From assembly GCA_016190375.1 (NCBI GenBank), contig JACPQR010000015.1, positions 1 to 64,000 on the forward strand: a DNA stretch of 64,000 nucleotides, given 5' to 3'. Each line of letters begins with the position of its first letter. Within the stretch, counting starts at the first letter, position 1. Shown here in pieces: positions 38,515-48,712 of the stretch. The DNA comes from Deltaproteobacteria bacterium (GTDB lineage: Bacteria; Myxococcota_A; Polyangia; JACPQR01). The position numbers and the translations under genes are program-made. The notes under the pieces are model-generated. The model was not told the DNA's origin and did not search any database. It saw nothing but the letters and a program-made list of their open reading frames with translations.

Positions 38515-40095
38515 ATGACCGAAGCCGACCTCACTGCACCGTGCTCGAGCTGCGGGACGCTCCATCCCGAGTCGCCGTGCCCGTTCGCCCAGTCACCGTT
38601 GCCGGGCGCCGGCAGCCCCGGTCGGGCCCTGCTCTCCGGCAAGTACCGCCTCGTCCGATGCCTGGGCGCCGGCGGGCTCGGCGTCGTCTACGAGGCGGTG
38701 AACGAGGACATCCGCCGCCGGGTCGCCATCAAGGTGCTGCGCCGCGAGCAGATCAAGAGCCTTGCGGTCATCGAGCGCTTTCGCAGGGAAGCCTCGGCCG
38801 CGGGGAGCATCGGAAACGAGCACATCGTCGAGGTCCTCGACCTCGGCCGGACCGAGGACGGGTTGCCCTTCATCGTCATGGAGCTGCTCGTCGGACACGA
38901 CCTCGGCTCCGTCGTCGCCGCGGGCAAGCCGCTCGAGCCGGGGACGGCCGCAGACATCGCGACCCAGGTCCTCGACGCCCTGGACGCCGCGCACGCGGCC
39001 GGCATCATCCACCGCGACCTCAAGCCGGAGAACATCTTCGTCACCAGGCGCTCGGGTGGCACCGAGCTCGTCAAGCTCCTGGACTTCGGGATCGCGCTCG
39101 ATCGCGCCACGGGTGAGTTCACGCCGCGCCTGACGAAGGCCGGGACGGTCATGGGGACACCCCAGTTCATGTCGCCCGAGCAGCTCCGCGGCGAGCCGCT
39201 CGACGCGCGGACCGACCTGTACTCGCTCGGCGTCGTGCTCTTCGAGCTCACCGCCGGGCGGAACCCGTTCAACCAGTCCACGTACGCCACGCTCGTCTCG
39301 GAGATCATCAGCGATCGCCCGGCGCCGGTCCTCCAGCCGGCGGGGTTGCCCCCGGGCCTGCCGGCGGTCGTCGCTCGGGCGATGGAGAAGGATCGCGACC
39401 GCAGGTACGGCTCTGCGCGCGAGATGATGGTCGCGCTCCGGCCGTTCGTCCGGCCCGCCGGCGGTACCGGGCCCGTCGTCCTGCCGAGACCGTCGGCGGC
39501 CGTGTCGTCCGCCCCGACGATGGCCGTGGAAGCCGCACCCAGGGCGTCGGGGACCGTCCCGCGGCCGACCCCTTCGCGGTCGACGCCGCGTCCCGTCGAG
39601 TTCACGCCGAGGATCGACGTGTCCAGCCCAGCGCTGCGGATCGGGATCGCGGGCGCCGTCGCCGCGGCGCTCGCGATCGTCGCGTTCATCGTCTACCGGG
39701 GCTCGGACTCGGCGCCGGAAGTACCCATCCGCTTCGCGCCGCCCACGCCGGCCCTTCCCGCGATTCCACCTCCAGTGGCGTCGTTCCCACCAGCCGCGTC
39801 GGCGCCGCGCGTCCGAGTGCGGCTGCTCATCCCCACTCCGGGCGCGGCGGCGGTGGTCGACGGCACCCCGCGCTCCGGGCCCGAGGTGGTGCTCGAAGCT
39901 CCCGCGGGATCGCCGACGAAGGCGGTGCGCATCGAGGCGCCCGGTCACCTCGCGCGCGACCTGATGATCTCGTTCGACTCGAGTCGCGACGTCGCCGTGG
40001 ATCTCGCACCCGCCGCGGCCGCGACCGGCGAGACCGGGCCCGAGCCCGTGAAGGCACCCGGCGGCCGGATCCGGGTGAGGAACCCGTACGAGTGA
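38515..40095 (+). CDS. Membrane Ser/Thr protein kinase (Hanks type) with N-terminal Cys motif
   Basis: 526 aa from ATG 38515 with GGAGGGGG upstream; the longer frame overlaps the divergent peptidase. Residues 10-22 (CSSCGTLHPESPC) look like a zinc ribbon. The kinase domain spans about 43-305: glycine loop LGAGGLGVVYE, VAIKVL with Lys73, HRDLKPEN with Asp168, DFG 190-192, and GTPQFMSPEQ activation region. A Pro/Arg/Ala-rich linker leads to one membrane helix (about 372-395) and a C-terminal PEGA-like extracytoplasmic domain. Its stop overlaps the next gene by 4 bases, so it heads a three-gene operon. Confidence 0.94.
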   Translation: MTEADLTAPCSSCGTLHPESPCPFAQSPLPGAGSPGRALLSGKYRLVRCLGAGGLGVVYEAVNEDIRRRVAIKVLRREQIKSLAVIERFRREASAAGSIGNEHIVEVLDLGRTEDGLPFIVMELLVGHDLGSVVAAGKPLEPGTAADIATQVLDALDAAHAAGIIHRDLKPENIFVTRRSGGTELVKLLDFGIALDRATGEFTPRLTKAGTVMGTPQFMSPEQLRGEPLDARTDLYSLGVVLFELTAGRNPFNQSTYATLVSEIISDRPAPVLQPAGLPPGLPAVVARAMEKDRDRRYGSAREMMVALRPFVRPAGGTGPVVLPRPSAAVSSAPTMAVEAAPRASGTVPRPTPSRSTPRPVEFTPRIDVSSPALRIGIAGAVAAALAIVAFIVYRGSDSAPEVPIRFAPPTPALPAIPPPVASFPPAASAPRVRVRLLIPTPGAAAVVDGTPRSGPEVVLEAPAGSPTKAVRIEAPGHLARDLMISFDSSRDVAVDLAPAAAATGETGPEPVKAPGGRIRVRNPYE

Positions 40096-41447
40096 GCGGG
40101 CTCGTCCGAGCTCTCGCGGCGGCGGCGCTCGTGCTCTCGCTCCTCGGTGGCAGGGCGGGTGCGCAACAGGAGGAGCTGACACCCGGCGAGGCACGGCTGG
40201 AGGCTGGCCGGCGCTTCCAGGAGGGGATGCGGCTGTTCGACAGGCGCGCCTGGACGGAGGCGCTCGTCGAGTTCGACGCGGCGTACGAGCTGTCCCCGGA
40301 CTATCGCGTGCTCCTGATGACCGCGCAGTGCCACGAGGAGCTGGGCCATCCGGCCGAGGCAGCGCAGGCGCTCGAACGGTACCTCGTGGACGGCGGGAGC
40401 GCGCTCGAGGCGGGCGAGAAGAGGAGCGCGGAGCGGGCCCTCGGGCGCCTGTTGCCCCGGGTGCACGCGCTCACGGTCCGGGTGCCAATCGAGGGAGCCG
40501 AGATCGTCGTCGACCGGCGGGCGATCGGCCGGGCGCCGCTGCGCTGGCGGGTGCTGCTCGCTCCCGGACCGCACAGGATCGAGGCGCGCCTCGCCGAGCA
40601 CCGATCGGCGCCGGTCGACTTCGGCGCCGTCGAGGGTGGCAGCTCCCAAGCGGACCTGCCGATCCGGCCGCTCGCGCGGGAGGCCACGCTCGTCGTCGAC
40701 AGCGATCCGCCGGGGCTGGCCCTCCGGATCGACGGCCGCGAGATCGGCAGGACGCCCTATCGCGCGACCGTCGCCTCGGGCGGGCACCGCATCGAGGTGC
40801 GGCGCGCGGGCTATCCCCCGCTCGAGCGCGTGGTCGATCTCTCTCCCGAGTCCGAGCGGCGCGTGACCTTCGGCTATCAGGGCGTCGCCATGCCGGCCCA
40901 CCTGCGGCTCGTCGCCACGAGCCCGGGAACGGCGCTGAGCATCGACGACGGCCCCTGGCAGCGCCTCGGCCGCGCGGCGACCAGGCTCGAGCTGGAGGGC
41001 GGCCGACACCGGTTTGCCGTGCGGGGAGCCCTCGGCCGGAGCGCGGTGCGCCAGTTCGAGGTCTACCCCGGCGACCGGTTCCTGCTCCGCGCGTCCCCGG
41101 GGGTCGACCGGGCTGGCCTGCCGGCCTTCGTCAAGTGGGGGGCGCTCGCTGCGGCGGGAGTGCTGCTCGCGGGAGCCGCCGCGACCGGCCTTCTGGCGCT
41201 GTCCGAGCAGAGCTCGTTCGACTCGACGGCGGCGGCGATCGAGCAGGGCCGCTGGTCCTCGCGCACGGAGCTCGAGCGCATGCAGTCGGACGCGCTGGAC
41301 TCGAAGGAGTCGGGCGAGTCCTGGGCTTTGACCTCCGACATCCTCCTGGTCGCGGGAGGTGTCGCGACGACCGCGACGATCGCCGCGTTCGTGCTCGGAT
41401 CGGCCGAGCACGAGCCGCCGAAGATCGAGGTCCGGGCGGACCGTTGA
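40092..41447 (+). CDS. PEGA-domain protein with TPR-like repeats
   Basis: 451 aa from a GTG overlapping the kinase stop (GTGA). The signal peptide is MSGLVRALAAAALVLSLLGGRAGAQ. TPR-like helices occupy about 30-105 (GRRFQEGMRLFDRRAWTEALVEFDAAYELSPDYRVLLMTAQCHEELGH), followed by PEGA-like segments (VPIEGAEIVVDRRAIGRAPLRWRVLLAPG; DSDPPGLALRIDGREIGRTPYRATVASG). Two membrane helices near the C-terminus. This is the usual neighbour of Ser/Thr kinases in Myxococcota and is probably extracytoplasmic. Its stop overlaps the start of the giant lipoprotein by 4 bases. Confidence 0.87.
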   Translation: MSGLVRALAAAALVLSLLGGRAGAQQEELTPGEARLEAGRRFQEGMRLFDRRAWTEALVEFDAAYELSPDYRVLLMTAQCHEELGHPAEAAQALERYLVDGGSALEAGEKRSAERALGRLLPRVHALTVRVPIEGAEIVVDRRAIGRAPLRWRVLLAPGPHRIEARLAEHRSAPVDFGAVEGGSSQADLPIRPLAREATLVVDSDPPGLALRIDGREIGRTPYRATVASGGHRIEVRRAGYPPLERVVDLSPESERRVTFGYQGVAMPAHLRLVATSPGTALSIDDGPWQRLGRAATRLELEGGRHRFAVRGALGRSAVRQFEVYPGDRFLLRASPGVDRAGLPAFVKWGALAAAGVLLAGAAATGLLALSEQSSFDSTAAAIEQGRWSSRTELERMQSDALDSKESGESWALTSDILLVAGGVATTATIAAFVLGSAEHEPPKIEVRADR

Positions 41448-44400
41448 GGCTAGGTGTAGCGCTCTTGGCCGCCGTCCTGCCGGCGTGCTCGGCCCTGACG
41501 GAGTTCGATGTCGCGCGCGTCGAGGTCGACGCCTCGTTCGTCGATGCGGCCCACCCCGAGCCGGACGCGGGCGATTCCGGCCTCGATGCGTCGGAGCCGG
41601 ACGCCACCCGGGCCGAGTGCGAGGTGGAGGCCGACTGCGAGGGGCGTGGACCGGGGTGCACGGGCGCGTGGGCGTGCCAGGGCGGCCGGTGCCTCTACGT
41701 CTGCTCGGACTGCGTCGACGATGACTCGGACGGCTTCGGCGAAGGGCCGGCCTGCGGCGGCACGGACTGCGACGAGGGGCGAGCAGACATCCACGAGGGC
41801 GCGCCCGAGCTCTGCGACGACGTCGACAACGACTGCGACGGCCTCGTCGACGAGGACCAGGGGATCCAGGTCTGCTGGCGCGGCCTGTGCGAAGAGCGAG
41901 TCCCGCGCTGCCGCAACGGCCGGCCGGTCGAATGCCCCGATCCCATCCCGTCGGTCAAGGAGGAATGCGGGAACGGCCGCGACGAGGACTGCAATGGCCG
42001 CGTCGACGACCTCTGCCCCTGCGCCGAGGGCGAGACCCAGGCCTGCCGGAGCGGTGCGGCGACCCCGCGCGGGGCCTGCGAAGACGGGGCTCAGACCTGC
42101 GTCGACGGCGCGTGGGGACCGTGCGAGGACGAGGTGCGGCCGGCCATCGAGGTCTGCAACGGCCTCGACGACGACTGCGACGGCTTCGATGACGACGACG
42201 ACGAGGGGCTCCGGCGCGACGCCTGCCCGCTCGTCACCGGGGTGTGCGAAGGGACCGTGGCCGCGTGCATCGACGGGGAGCCGGCTCAGTGCGCGTATGG
42301 CGCGGCCTTCGAGGCCGACGAGACCGCCTGCGACGATCTCGACAACGACTGCGACGGCGCCGTCGACGAGGGATGTGATTGCGGCTCGGAGGTCTGGGAG
42401 CGCGCGTGTGGTCCCGGAGCCGGCGTCTGCGAGCCGGGAATCCAGACCTGCTCGGGCGGCGTGTGGAGCCACTGCATGGGCGCCGTGCCGGGCGCCGAGG
42501 AGGTCTGCAACGGGGAGGACGACGACTGCGACCTCTCGGTGGACGAGGGCTTCGACGGCGACGAAGACGGCACCACCTCGTGCGGAACGGATCCGAGAGG
42601 AGGCACCGCTCCGGATCCGGCGCTCGCCGACTGCGACGACGCGGAGGCCGCGGTGCATCCGGGCGCGACGGAGGTGTGCGACGGCCGCGACGAGGACTGC
42701 GACGGTCTCGTCGACGAGGCGGATCTGGGTCAGGGAGACGTGGCGGGTGGCGCCTGCCGCTGCATGAACGGCGCGGACGACGACGGCGATGGCCTGGTCG
42801 ATCTCGTCGACCCCGGCTGTCGATCCGCCGCCGACACGGACGAGCACGGCTCGGCGGCCTGCGACAACGGAGTCGACGACGACGGTGACGGCCTCGCCGA
42901 CAGCCATCTCGTCGATGGCGATCCAGGCTGCACCGGACCGGGCGACACGGACGAGCGCGGATCGGCGGCCTGCGACAACGGGCTCGACGACGACGGCGAC
43001 GGCCTCGCGGACTTCAGGGCGGACGGCGCCGGCGATCCGGGCTGCGAGGGACCGGCCGACGACAGCGAGCGCGGCGATTCAGCCTGCGACGACGGGCTCG
43101 ATGACGATGGCGATGGCCTGGCCGACTACCCGGCGGATCCGGGCTGCACCTCGCTCGAGGACGCCTCGGAGACGGGCGACGCCGCCTGCGACGACGGCGC
43201 CGACGACGACGGCGATGGCGAGATCGACTTCCGGGCGAACGGCGAGGGAGACCCGGGCTGCGCCGACCTCCTGGATGACGACGAGCACGGCGAGCTGGAC
43301 TGCGACGACGGCGCCGACGACGACGGGGACGGCCTCGCCGACTTCCGGGCCGGCGGCGGCGATCCCGGCTGCGACGGGCCCGGCGACGACAGCGAGCGCT
43401 CTCAGGTCGCCTGCGACGACGGGCTGGACGGCGACGGCGACGGACTGATCGACGCCGACGACCCGGGCTGCGACGATCCACTGGACGGCGACGAGCGCGG
43501 CGACGGCGACTGCGACGACGGCGAGGACGACGACGGCGACGGGCTCGCCGACTTCCGCCTCGACGGCCTCGGCGACCCGGGGTGCAGCGGCCCATCCGAC
43601 GCGAGCGAGCGCGGCGACGGCGACTGCGACGACGGGCAGGACGACGACGGCGACGGACGACGAGACTTCGTCGCCGCAGGCGGTGGTGATCCGGGCTGTG
43701 GTTCCCCGGTCGATCCCAGCGAGCTGGGACCGCTGGCCTGTGACGACGGCCTCGACAACGACGAGGACGGCAGGGTCGACTATCGCGCCGCGGGTGGCGG
43801 CGACGAGGGCTGCACGGGCCCGGATGACGAGGACGAGCGCGCGCCGGAGGCGTGCGACAACGGGCTCGACGACGACGGCGACGGCCTGGCCGACTTCCGA
43901 CTGGGCGAGGGGGGCGACCCCGGCTGCGACGAGGAGCTCGATCCGAGCGAGCGCGGCCCGATCGCCTGCGACGACGGCGCCGACAACGACCTCGACGGCG
44001 CGGCGGACTACCGGGTCGACGGCTCGGGCGATCCCGCGTGCACGGGGCCCGGCGACGACAGCGAGGGCGGCGACACGGCCTGCTCCGACGGAATCGACAA
44101 CGACCGCGACGGCCTCGTCGACTTCCCCGCCGACTCCGGCTGCTCGGGCGCGGGCGATGGCAGCGAACGAGGCGCCTCGCCCTGCGACGACGGCGTCGAC
44201 AACGACGGCGACGGGCGGCGCGACTTCGCGGCCGACGGAAGCGGCGATCCGGGCTGCGACTCGGTCTCCGACGACGACGAGCTCGGCGCCTCGGAGTGCG
44301 ACGACGGGATCGACAACGACGGCGACGGACGGGCCGACTACGACGTGGACGCCGGCTCGACGGACCCAGGATGCGAGTCGCCGGGCGACGCGAGCGAGAG

Positions 44401-47400
44401 GGGCGCGGGCGCCTGCGATGACGGCGCCGACAACGACGGCGACGGGGCGGCGGACTACCGCGCCGACGGGAGCGGCGATCCGGGGTGCACCGGGCCCGCC
44501 GATGGGGCCGAGACCGGATCGGCCCGCTGCGATGACGGGCTCGACAACGACGGGGACGGACGAGTCGACTACCGTGAAGGCGCGACGGGAGACCCGGGGT
44601 GCGCGGATCCGGCCGACGGCGACGAGCGCGGGGCCGGCGCCTGCGACAACGGGGCCGACGACGACGGTGACGGCAGGACGGACTTCAACACGAACCCGGT
44701 CCTCTCGGATCCGGGGTGCGCCGATCCAGGCGACGCGAGCGAGAGGGGCGCGGGCGCCTGCGACAACGGAAGCGACGACGACGGCGACGGCGCGACCGAC
44801 TACCTGGCCGCCGGCGGCGGCGACCCGGGCTGCACGGGACCGTCGGACACGAGCGAGCGCGGGGCGGGGGCCTGCGACGATGGGAGCGACAACGACTCCG
44901 ATGGGACCGCGGACTACCTGACGGCGGGCGGTGGGGATCCGGGCTGCTCGGGACCCTCGGACGCGAGCGAGCGCGGGACGGGGGACTGCGACGACGGAAA
45001 CGATGACGACGCGGACGGCCTCGCCGACTACCACGTGACCGCCGGGCTCGGAGATCCTGGCTGCACCGGCCCGGCCGACACGAGCGAGCGCGGGACCACG
45101 GCCTGCGACAACGGCTCCGACGACGACGTCGACGGGACGACGGACTACCTGGCGGCGGGCGGCGGCGATCCTGGCTGCTCGGGGCCCTCGGACGCGAGCG
45201 AGCGCGGGACCGGCACGTGTGACGACGGCGTGGACAACGACGCCGATGGACGGACCGACTACTCGACCGACGCGCTCCTGAGGGACATGGGCTGCGGCTC
45301 GTTAGCCGACACGAGCGAGAGGGGGGTCCTCGACTGCGACGACGGCGTGGACGACGACGGCGACGGGCTCACCGACTTCAGCCCGGGGGGCGCCGGGGAT
45401 CCCGGCTGCGCCGACCACACGGACACGAGCGAGCGCGGCACGGCGGCGTGCGACAACGGGAGCGACGACGACGGCGACGGAGCGACCGACTTCATCCTCG
45501 CCGGAGGCGGCGATCCCGGGTGCACGGGTCCGGCGGACTCGAGCGAGCGCGGGGCGGCGGCCTGCGACAACGGGAGCGACGACGACTCCGACGGCACCGC
45601 CGACTACATCGCCGCGGGCGGCGGCGATCCCGGGTGCTCCGGGCCCGCAGACTCGAGTGAGCGGGGCGCGAGCGAGTGCGACAACGGCCTCGACGACGAC
45701 GTCGACGGGCGGACCGACTACCACACGAACGCTGCCAACCGGGATCCCGGCTGCAGCGGACCCTCGGACGCGAGCGAGCACGGCGAGCTCGCGTGCGACA
45801 ACGGGAGCGACGACGACGGCGACGGGCGGGCGGACTTCCGCACGGACGGAGCGGGCGACGCGGGGTGCACGGACCCCGAGGACGCGAGCGAGCTGGGCTC
45901 TAGCGCCTGCGACGACGGAGCCGACAACGATCTGGACGGCGTGAGCGACCTCGACGATCCGGGCTGCGCCGACGTCGACGACACGAGCGAGCGGGGGAGC
46001 GGCGACTGCGACGACGGCGTGGACGACGACGCGGATGGGCTCGCCGACTACAGCGTCGTTCCGGGCGCCGGCGATCCCGGTTGCAGCGGGCCCTCGGACT
46101 CGAGCGAGCGCGGCTCGAGCGCCTGCGACAACGGCTCGGACGACGACGGCGACGGGCGTACGGACTTCAACACCGACGCGCAGGTATCGGACCCGGGCTG
46201 CACGGGCCCCTCGGACACATCCGAGCGCGGCGGCGGGGCGTGCGACAACGGCGCCGACGACGACGGCGACGGGCGCACGGACTACAACGTCGACTCCGGG
46301 CTCTCTGACCCCGGCTGCTCGGGTCCCTCGGACGCGAGCGAGCTCGGCGCGACCGCGTGCGACGACGGGCTCGACAACGACGCCGACGGGCGGAGCGACT
46401 ACGACGTGAACCCGCTGGTCTCCGACCCCGGCTGCTCGGGGCCCGGCGATCCGACGGAGCGCGGAGCGGCCGCCTGCGACGACGGCTCCGACAACGACTC
46501 GGACGGCAGGGGCGACTTCAACACCAACCCCGAGCTCTCGGACCCGGGCTGCAGCGGTCCGGGCGACTCCAGCGAACGCGGCACGGCCGCCTGCGACGAC
46601 GGGTCCGACGGCGACTCGGACGGACGAGCGGACTTCGACGTCGACCCTCAGGTCTCGGATCCGGGCTGCACCGGGCCGGACGACACGGACGAGCGCGGGA
46701 CGCTCGCGTGCGACGACGGGTCGGACGGCGACTCGGACGGCCGCGCCGACTATCACACGAACCCGCAGCTCTCCGATCCCGGGTGCTCGGGACCGGACGA
46801 CGCCAGCGAACGCGGCTCGATCGCCTGCGACAACGGGTCGGACGACGACTCGGACGGCAGGAGCGACTTCAACACGAACGCGCAGCTCTCCGACCCCGGA
46901 TGCTCGGGACCGGACGACGCCAGCGAACGCGGCACGATCGCATGCGACAACGAGTCGGACGACGACACGGACGGACGCACCGACTACAACGTGAACGCTC
47001 AGGTGTCCGATCCCGGCTGCTCGGGTCCCGATGACGCCGACGAGAAGGGCGCCGACGCCTGCGACGACGGGATAGACGGCGACAACGACGGAACGACGGA
47101 CTACAGCGTGAGCCCGGGCGCCGGCGATCCGGGCTGCACCGGGCCCACCGACACGAGCGAGCGCGGCAGCGGGACCTGCGACAACGGAGTCGACGACGAC
47201 TTCGACGGCACGAGCGACTTCAACCTGGCGGGCGGCGATCCGGGCTGCTCCGGGCCGTCGGACGACAGCGAGCGCGGGATCGGGATCTGTGACAACGGGA
47301 ACGACGACGACTCCGATGGGGCGAGCGACTACAGCACGGTGCCGGGAGCCGGCGATCCCGGCTGCACCGGACCGGACGACACCAGCGAGACGGGCACCGG

Positions 47401-48649
47401 CGCCTGCGACAACGACGCCGACGACGACGGCGACGGGCGCAGCGACTTCGACACGAACCCCGCGCTCGCCGATCCGGGCTGCTCCGGGCCGGCCGACACC
47501 AGCGAGCGCGGAACGACGGCCTGCGACGACGGGTCCGACGGCGACCTCGACGGGCGCGCCGACTACAGCACCGATGCCGGCCTGCGCGACCCGGGCTGCT
47601 CCGGGCCCGAGGACACGAGCGAGCGCGACGCGGCGCTGGTCTGCGACGACGGGCTCGACAACGACGGCGACACGCGCAACGACTTCGGGCCTGGATCGCC
47701 GACCGGCGATCCGGGCTGCACCTCGCCCAGCGACGACAACGAGCAAGAGGTGGGCCTCGCCTGCGACGACGGGCTCGACGGCGACGGTGACGGATCAGCG
47801 GACTTCGGCGGAGCCGTGCCCGACCCCGGCTGCGGGTCGTGGCTCGACGGCGACGAGCACAACCCGGCGGTCGCGTGCGATGACGGGTTCGACAACGACG
47901 GCGACGGCCTCACGGACTGGGCCGATCCCGGATGCACCGGTCCGGACGATCCCGGCGAGATCGGCGCCGGGCCCTGCGACAACGCCCTCGACGACGACGG
48001 CGATGGCGCGATCGATTACCGCTCCAGTCCGTCGGCCGGCGGCGACCCGGGCTGCGACGGGCCCTCCGACTCGAGCGAGTCGGGCACTCTGCAATGCGAC
48101 GACGGCGCCGACAACGAGCCCGACGGCCTCTTTGACTACCGCGTCGACGGGACGGGAGACCCGGACTGCGCGGGGCCGGACGACCCCGAGGCGGAGGACG
48201 TGGGACCAGCCGCCTGCGACGACGGCATCGACAACGACCTCGACGGGGCGGTCGACGCCGACGACGCCGGATGCCTGGACTCGTTGGACGCGAGCGAGCG
48301 CGGCGCCGTCGCTTGCGACAACGGCGTCGACGATGACGCCGATGGCTTCGTCGACTTCCCGCGCGACACGGGATGCGGCAGCGCTGCGGACGACTCCGAG
48401 CGCGGGACGTCCCACTGCGACGACGACGTCGACGACGACTGCGACGGACGGGGCGACTTCACCCTCGTCGACCCCGCCTCCCACGACCCCGGCTGCGTTC
48501 TGCCCGGCGACACGAGCGAGCTGGGCCCGGTCGCGTGCGACGACGGCATCGAGAACGGCACCGACGGCCTGATCGACTACCGCCCCGAGGGTTGCGGTCC
48601 GGGGGACCCTCAGTGCTCGGACCCGAGCGACGAGACCGAGTGGAGGTAG
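41444..48649 (+). CDS. Giant acidic lipoprotein: six MopE-type motifs and about 52 tandem Asp-rich repeats
   Basis: 2401 aa from a TTG at 41444, which overlaps the PEGA stop (TTGA); this start yields the signal peptide MRLGVALLAAVLPAC with Cys15 as lipidation site. Residues about 110-437 hold six MYXO-type putative metal-binding motifs (CDDVDNDCDGLVDE, CNGLDDDCDGF and similar, as in the copper-binding MopE). From residue 438 to the end there are about 52 repeats of 33-40 residues: CDDGxDNDGDGRxDY-(3-9 residues)-DPGCxGPxDxSERG. The DxDxDG cores look like thrombospondin-type-3 calcium loops, and each repeat has two Cys. Very long calcium-stiffened surface fibre or adhesin is inferred. Last gene of the kinase operon. 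Confidence 0.9.
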   Translation: MRLGVALLAAVLPACSALTEFDVARVEVDASFVDAAHPEPDAGDSGLDASEPDATRAECEVEADCEGRGPGCTGAWACQGGRCLYVCSDCVDDDSDGFGEGPACGGTDCDEGRADIHEGAPELCDDVDNDCDGLVDEDQGIQVCWRGLCEERVPRCRNGRPVECPDPIPSVKEECGNGRDEDCNGRVDDLCPCAEGETQACRSGAATPRGACEDGAQTCVDGAWGPCEDEVRPAIEVCNGLDDDCDGFDDDDDEGLRRDACPLVTGVCEGTVAACIDGEPAQCAYGAAFEADETACDDLDNDCDGAVDEGCDCGSEVWERACGPGAGVCEPGIQTCSGGVWSHCMGAVPGAEEVCNGEDDDCDLSVDEGFDGDEDGTTSCGTDPRGGTAPDPALADCDDAEAAVHPGATEVCDGRDEDCDGLVDEADLGQGDVAGGACRCMNGADDDGDGLVDLVDPGCRSAADTDEHGSAACDNGVDDDGDGLADSHLVDGDPGCTGPGDTDERGSAACDNGLDDDGDGLADFRADGAGDPGCEGPADDSERGDSACDDGLDDDGDGLADYPADPGCTSLEDASETGDAACDDGADDDGDGEIDFRANGEGDPGCADLLDDDEHGELDCDDGADDDGDGLADFRAGGGDPGCDGPGDDSERSQVACDDGLDGDGDGLIDADDPGCDDPLDGDERGDGDCDDGEDDDGDGLADFRLDGLGDPGCSGPSDASERGDGDCDDGQDDDGDGRRDFVAAGGGDPGCGSPVDPSELGPLACDDGLDNDEDGRVDYRAAGGGDEGCTGPDDEDERAPEACDNGLDDDGDGLADFRLGEGGDPGCDEELDPSERGPIACDDGADNDLDGAADYRVDGSGDPACTGPGDDSEGGDTACSDGIDNDRDGLVDFPADSGCSGAGDGSERGASPCDDGVDNDGDGRRDFAADGSGDPGCDSVSDDDELGASECDDGIDNDGDGRADYDVDAGSTDPGCESPGDASERGAGACDDGADNDGDGAADYRADGSGDPGCTGPADGAETGSARCDDGLDNDGDGRVDYREGATGDPGCADPADGDERGAGACDNGADDDGDGRTDFNTNPVLSDPGCADPGDASERGAGACDNGSDDDGDGATDYLAAGGGDPGCTGPSDTSERGAGACDDGSDNDSDGTADYLTAGGGDPGCSGPSDASERGTGDCDDGNDDDADGLADYHVTAGLGDPGCTGPADTSERGTTACDNGSDDDVDGTTDYLAAGGGDPGCSGPSDASERGTGTCDDGVDNDADGRTDYSTDALLRDMGCGSLADTSERGVLDCDDGVDDDGDGLTDFSPGGAGDPGCADHTDTSERGTAACDNGSDDDGDGATDFILAGGGDPGCTGPADSSERGAAACDNGSDDDSDGTADYIAAGGGDPGCSGPADSSERGASECDNGLDDDVDGRTDYHTNAANRDPGCSGPSDASEHGELACDNGSDDDGDGRADFRTDGAGDAGCTDPEDASELGSSACDDGADNDLDGVSDLDDPGCADVDDTSERGSGDCDDGVDDDADGLADYSVVPGAGDPGCSGPSDSSERGSSACDNGSDDDGDGRTDFNTDAQVSDPGCTGPSDTSERGGGACDNGADDDGDGRTDYNVDSGLSDPGCSGPSDASELGATACDDGLDNDADGRSDYDVNPLVSDPGCSGPGDPTERGAAACDDGSDNDSDGRGDFNTNPELSDPGCSGPGDSSERGTAACDDGSDGDSDGRADFDVDPQVSDPGCTGPDDTDERGTLACDDGSDGDSDGRADYHTNPQLSDPGCSGPDDASERGSIACDNGSDDDSDGRSDFNTNAQLSDPGCSGPDDASERGTIACDNESDDDTDGRTDYNVNAQVSDPGCSGPDDADEKGADACDDGIDGDNDGTTDYSVSPGAGDPGCTGPTDTSERGSGTCDNGVDDDFDGTSDFNLAGGDPGCSGPSDDSERGIGICDNGNDDDSDGASDYSTVPGAGDPGCTGPDDTSETGTGACDNDADDDGDGRSDFDTNPALADPGCSGPADTSERGTTACDDGSDGDLDGRADYSTDAGLRDPGCSGPEDTSERDAALVCDDGLDNDGDTRNDFGPGSPTGDPGCTSPSDDNEQEVGLACDDGLDGDGDGSADFGGAVPDPGCGSWLDGDEHNPAVACDDGFDNDGDGLTDWADPGCTGPDDPGEIGAGPCDNALDDDGDGAIDYRSSPSAGGDPGCDGPSDSSESGTLQCDDGADNEPDGLFDYRVDGTGDPDCAGPDDPEAEDVGPAACDDGIDNDLDGAVDADDAGCLDSLDASERGAVACDNGVDDDADGFVDFPRDTGCGSAADDSERGTSHCDDDVDDDCDGRGDFTLVDPASHDPGCVLPGDTSELGPVACDDGIENGTDGLIDYRPEGCGPGDPQCSDPSDETEWR
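42755..48646 (+). repeat. Tandem array of about 52 degenerate repeats (mean about 113 bp)
   Basis: Copies differ in sequence but keep frame. The block near 46130-47030 is the most uniform (variants with SDPGC spacers), and the copies are shorter in places (DDPGC units). Long open frames on the other strand and in other frames across this array are composition artefacts. Confidence 0.9.
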
Positions 48650-48712
48650 CGGCCGGCGGACCGACGATCGTGATCCGCCGCTGCCGATCGAGAGCTATAC
48701 TGGGCGCCCCCG

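Noticed and set aside
42755..48646. Very long open frames on the minus strand and in other plus frames across the giant repeat gene (up to 814 codons).
   Set aside because: They follow from GAC/GGC-rich repeats that lack stops in all frames; no start, signal peptide or family pattern supports them, while the plus frame has a lipobox and conserved Cys spacing.
48650..48712. A sigma-70 promoter and terminator hairpin between the giant gene and the sigma-54 activator.
   Set aside because: TATACT at 48696 has no convincing -35, and the 7-bp stem at 48654-48680 has a 13-base loop and no T-run; too weak to list.
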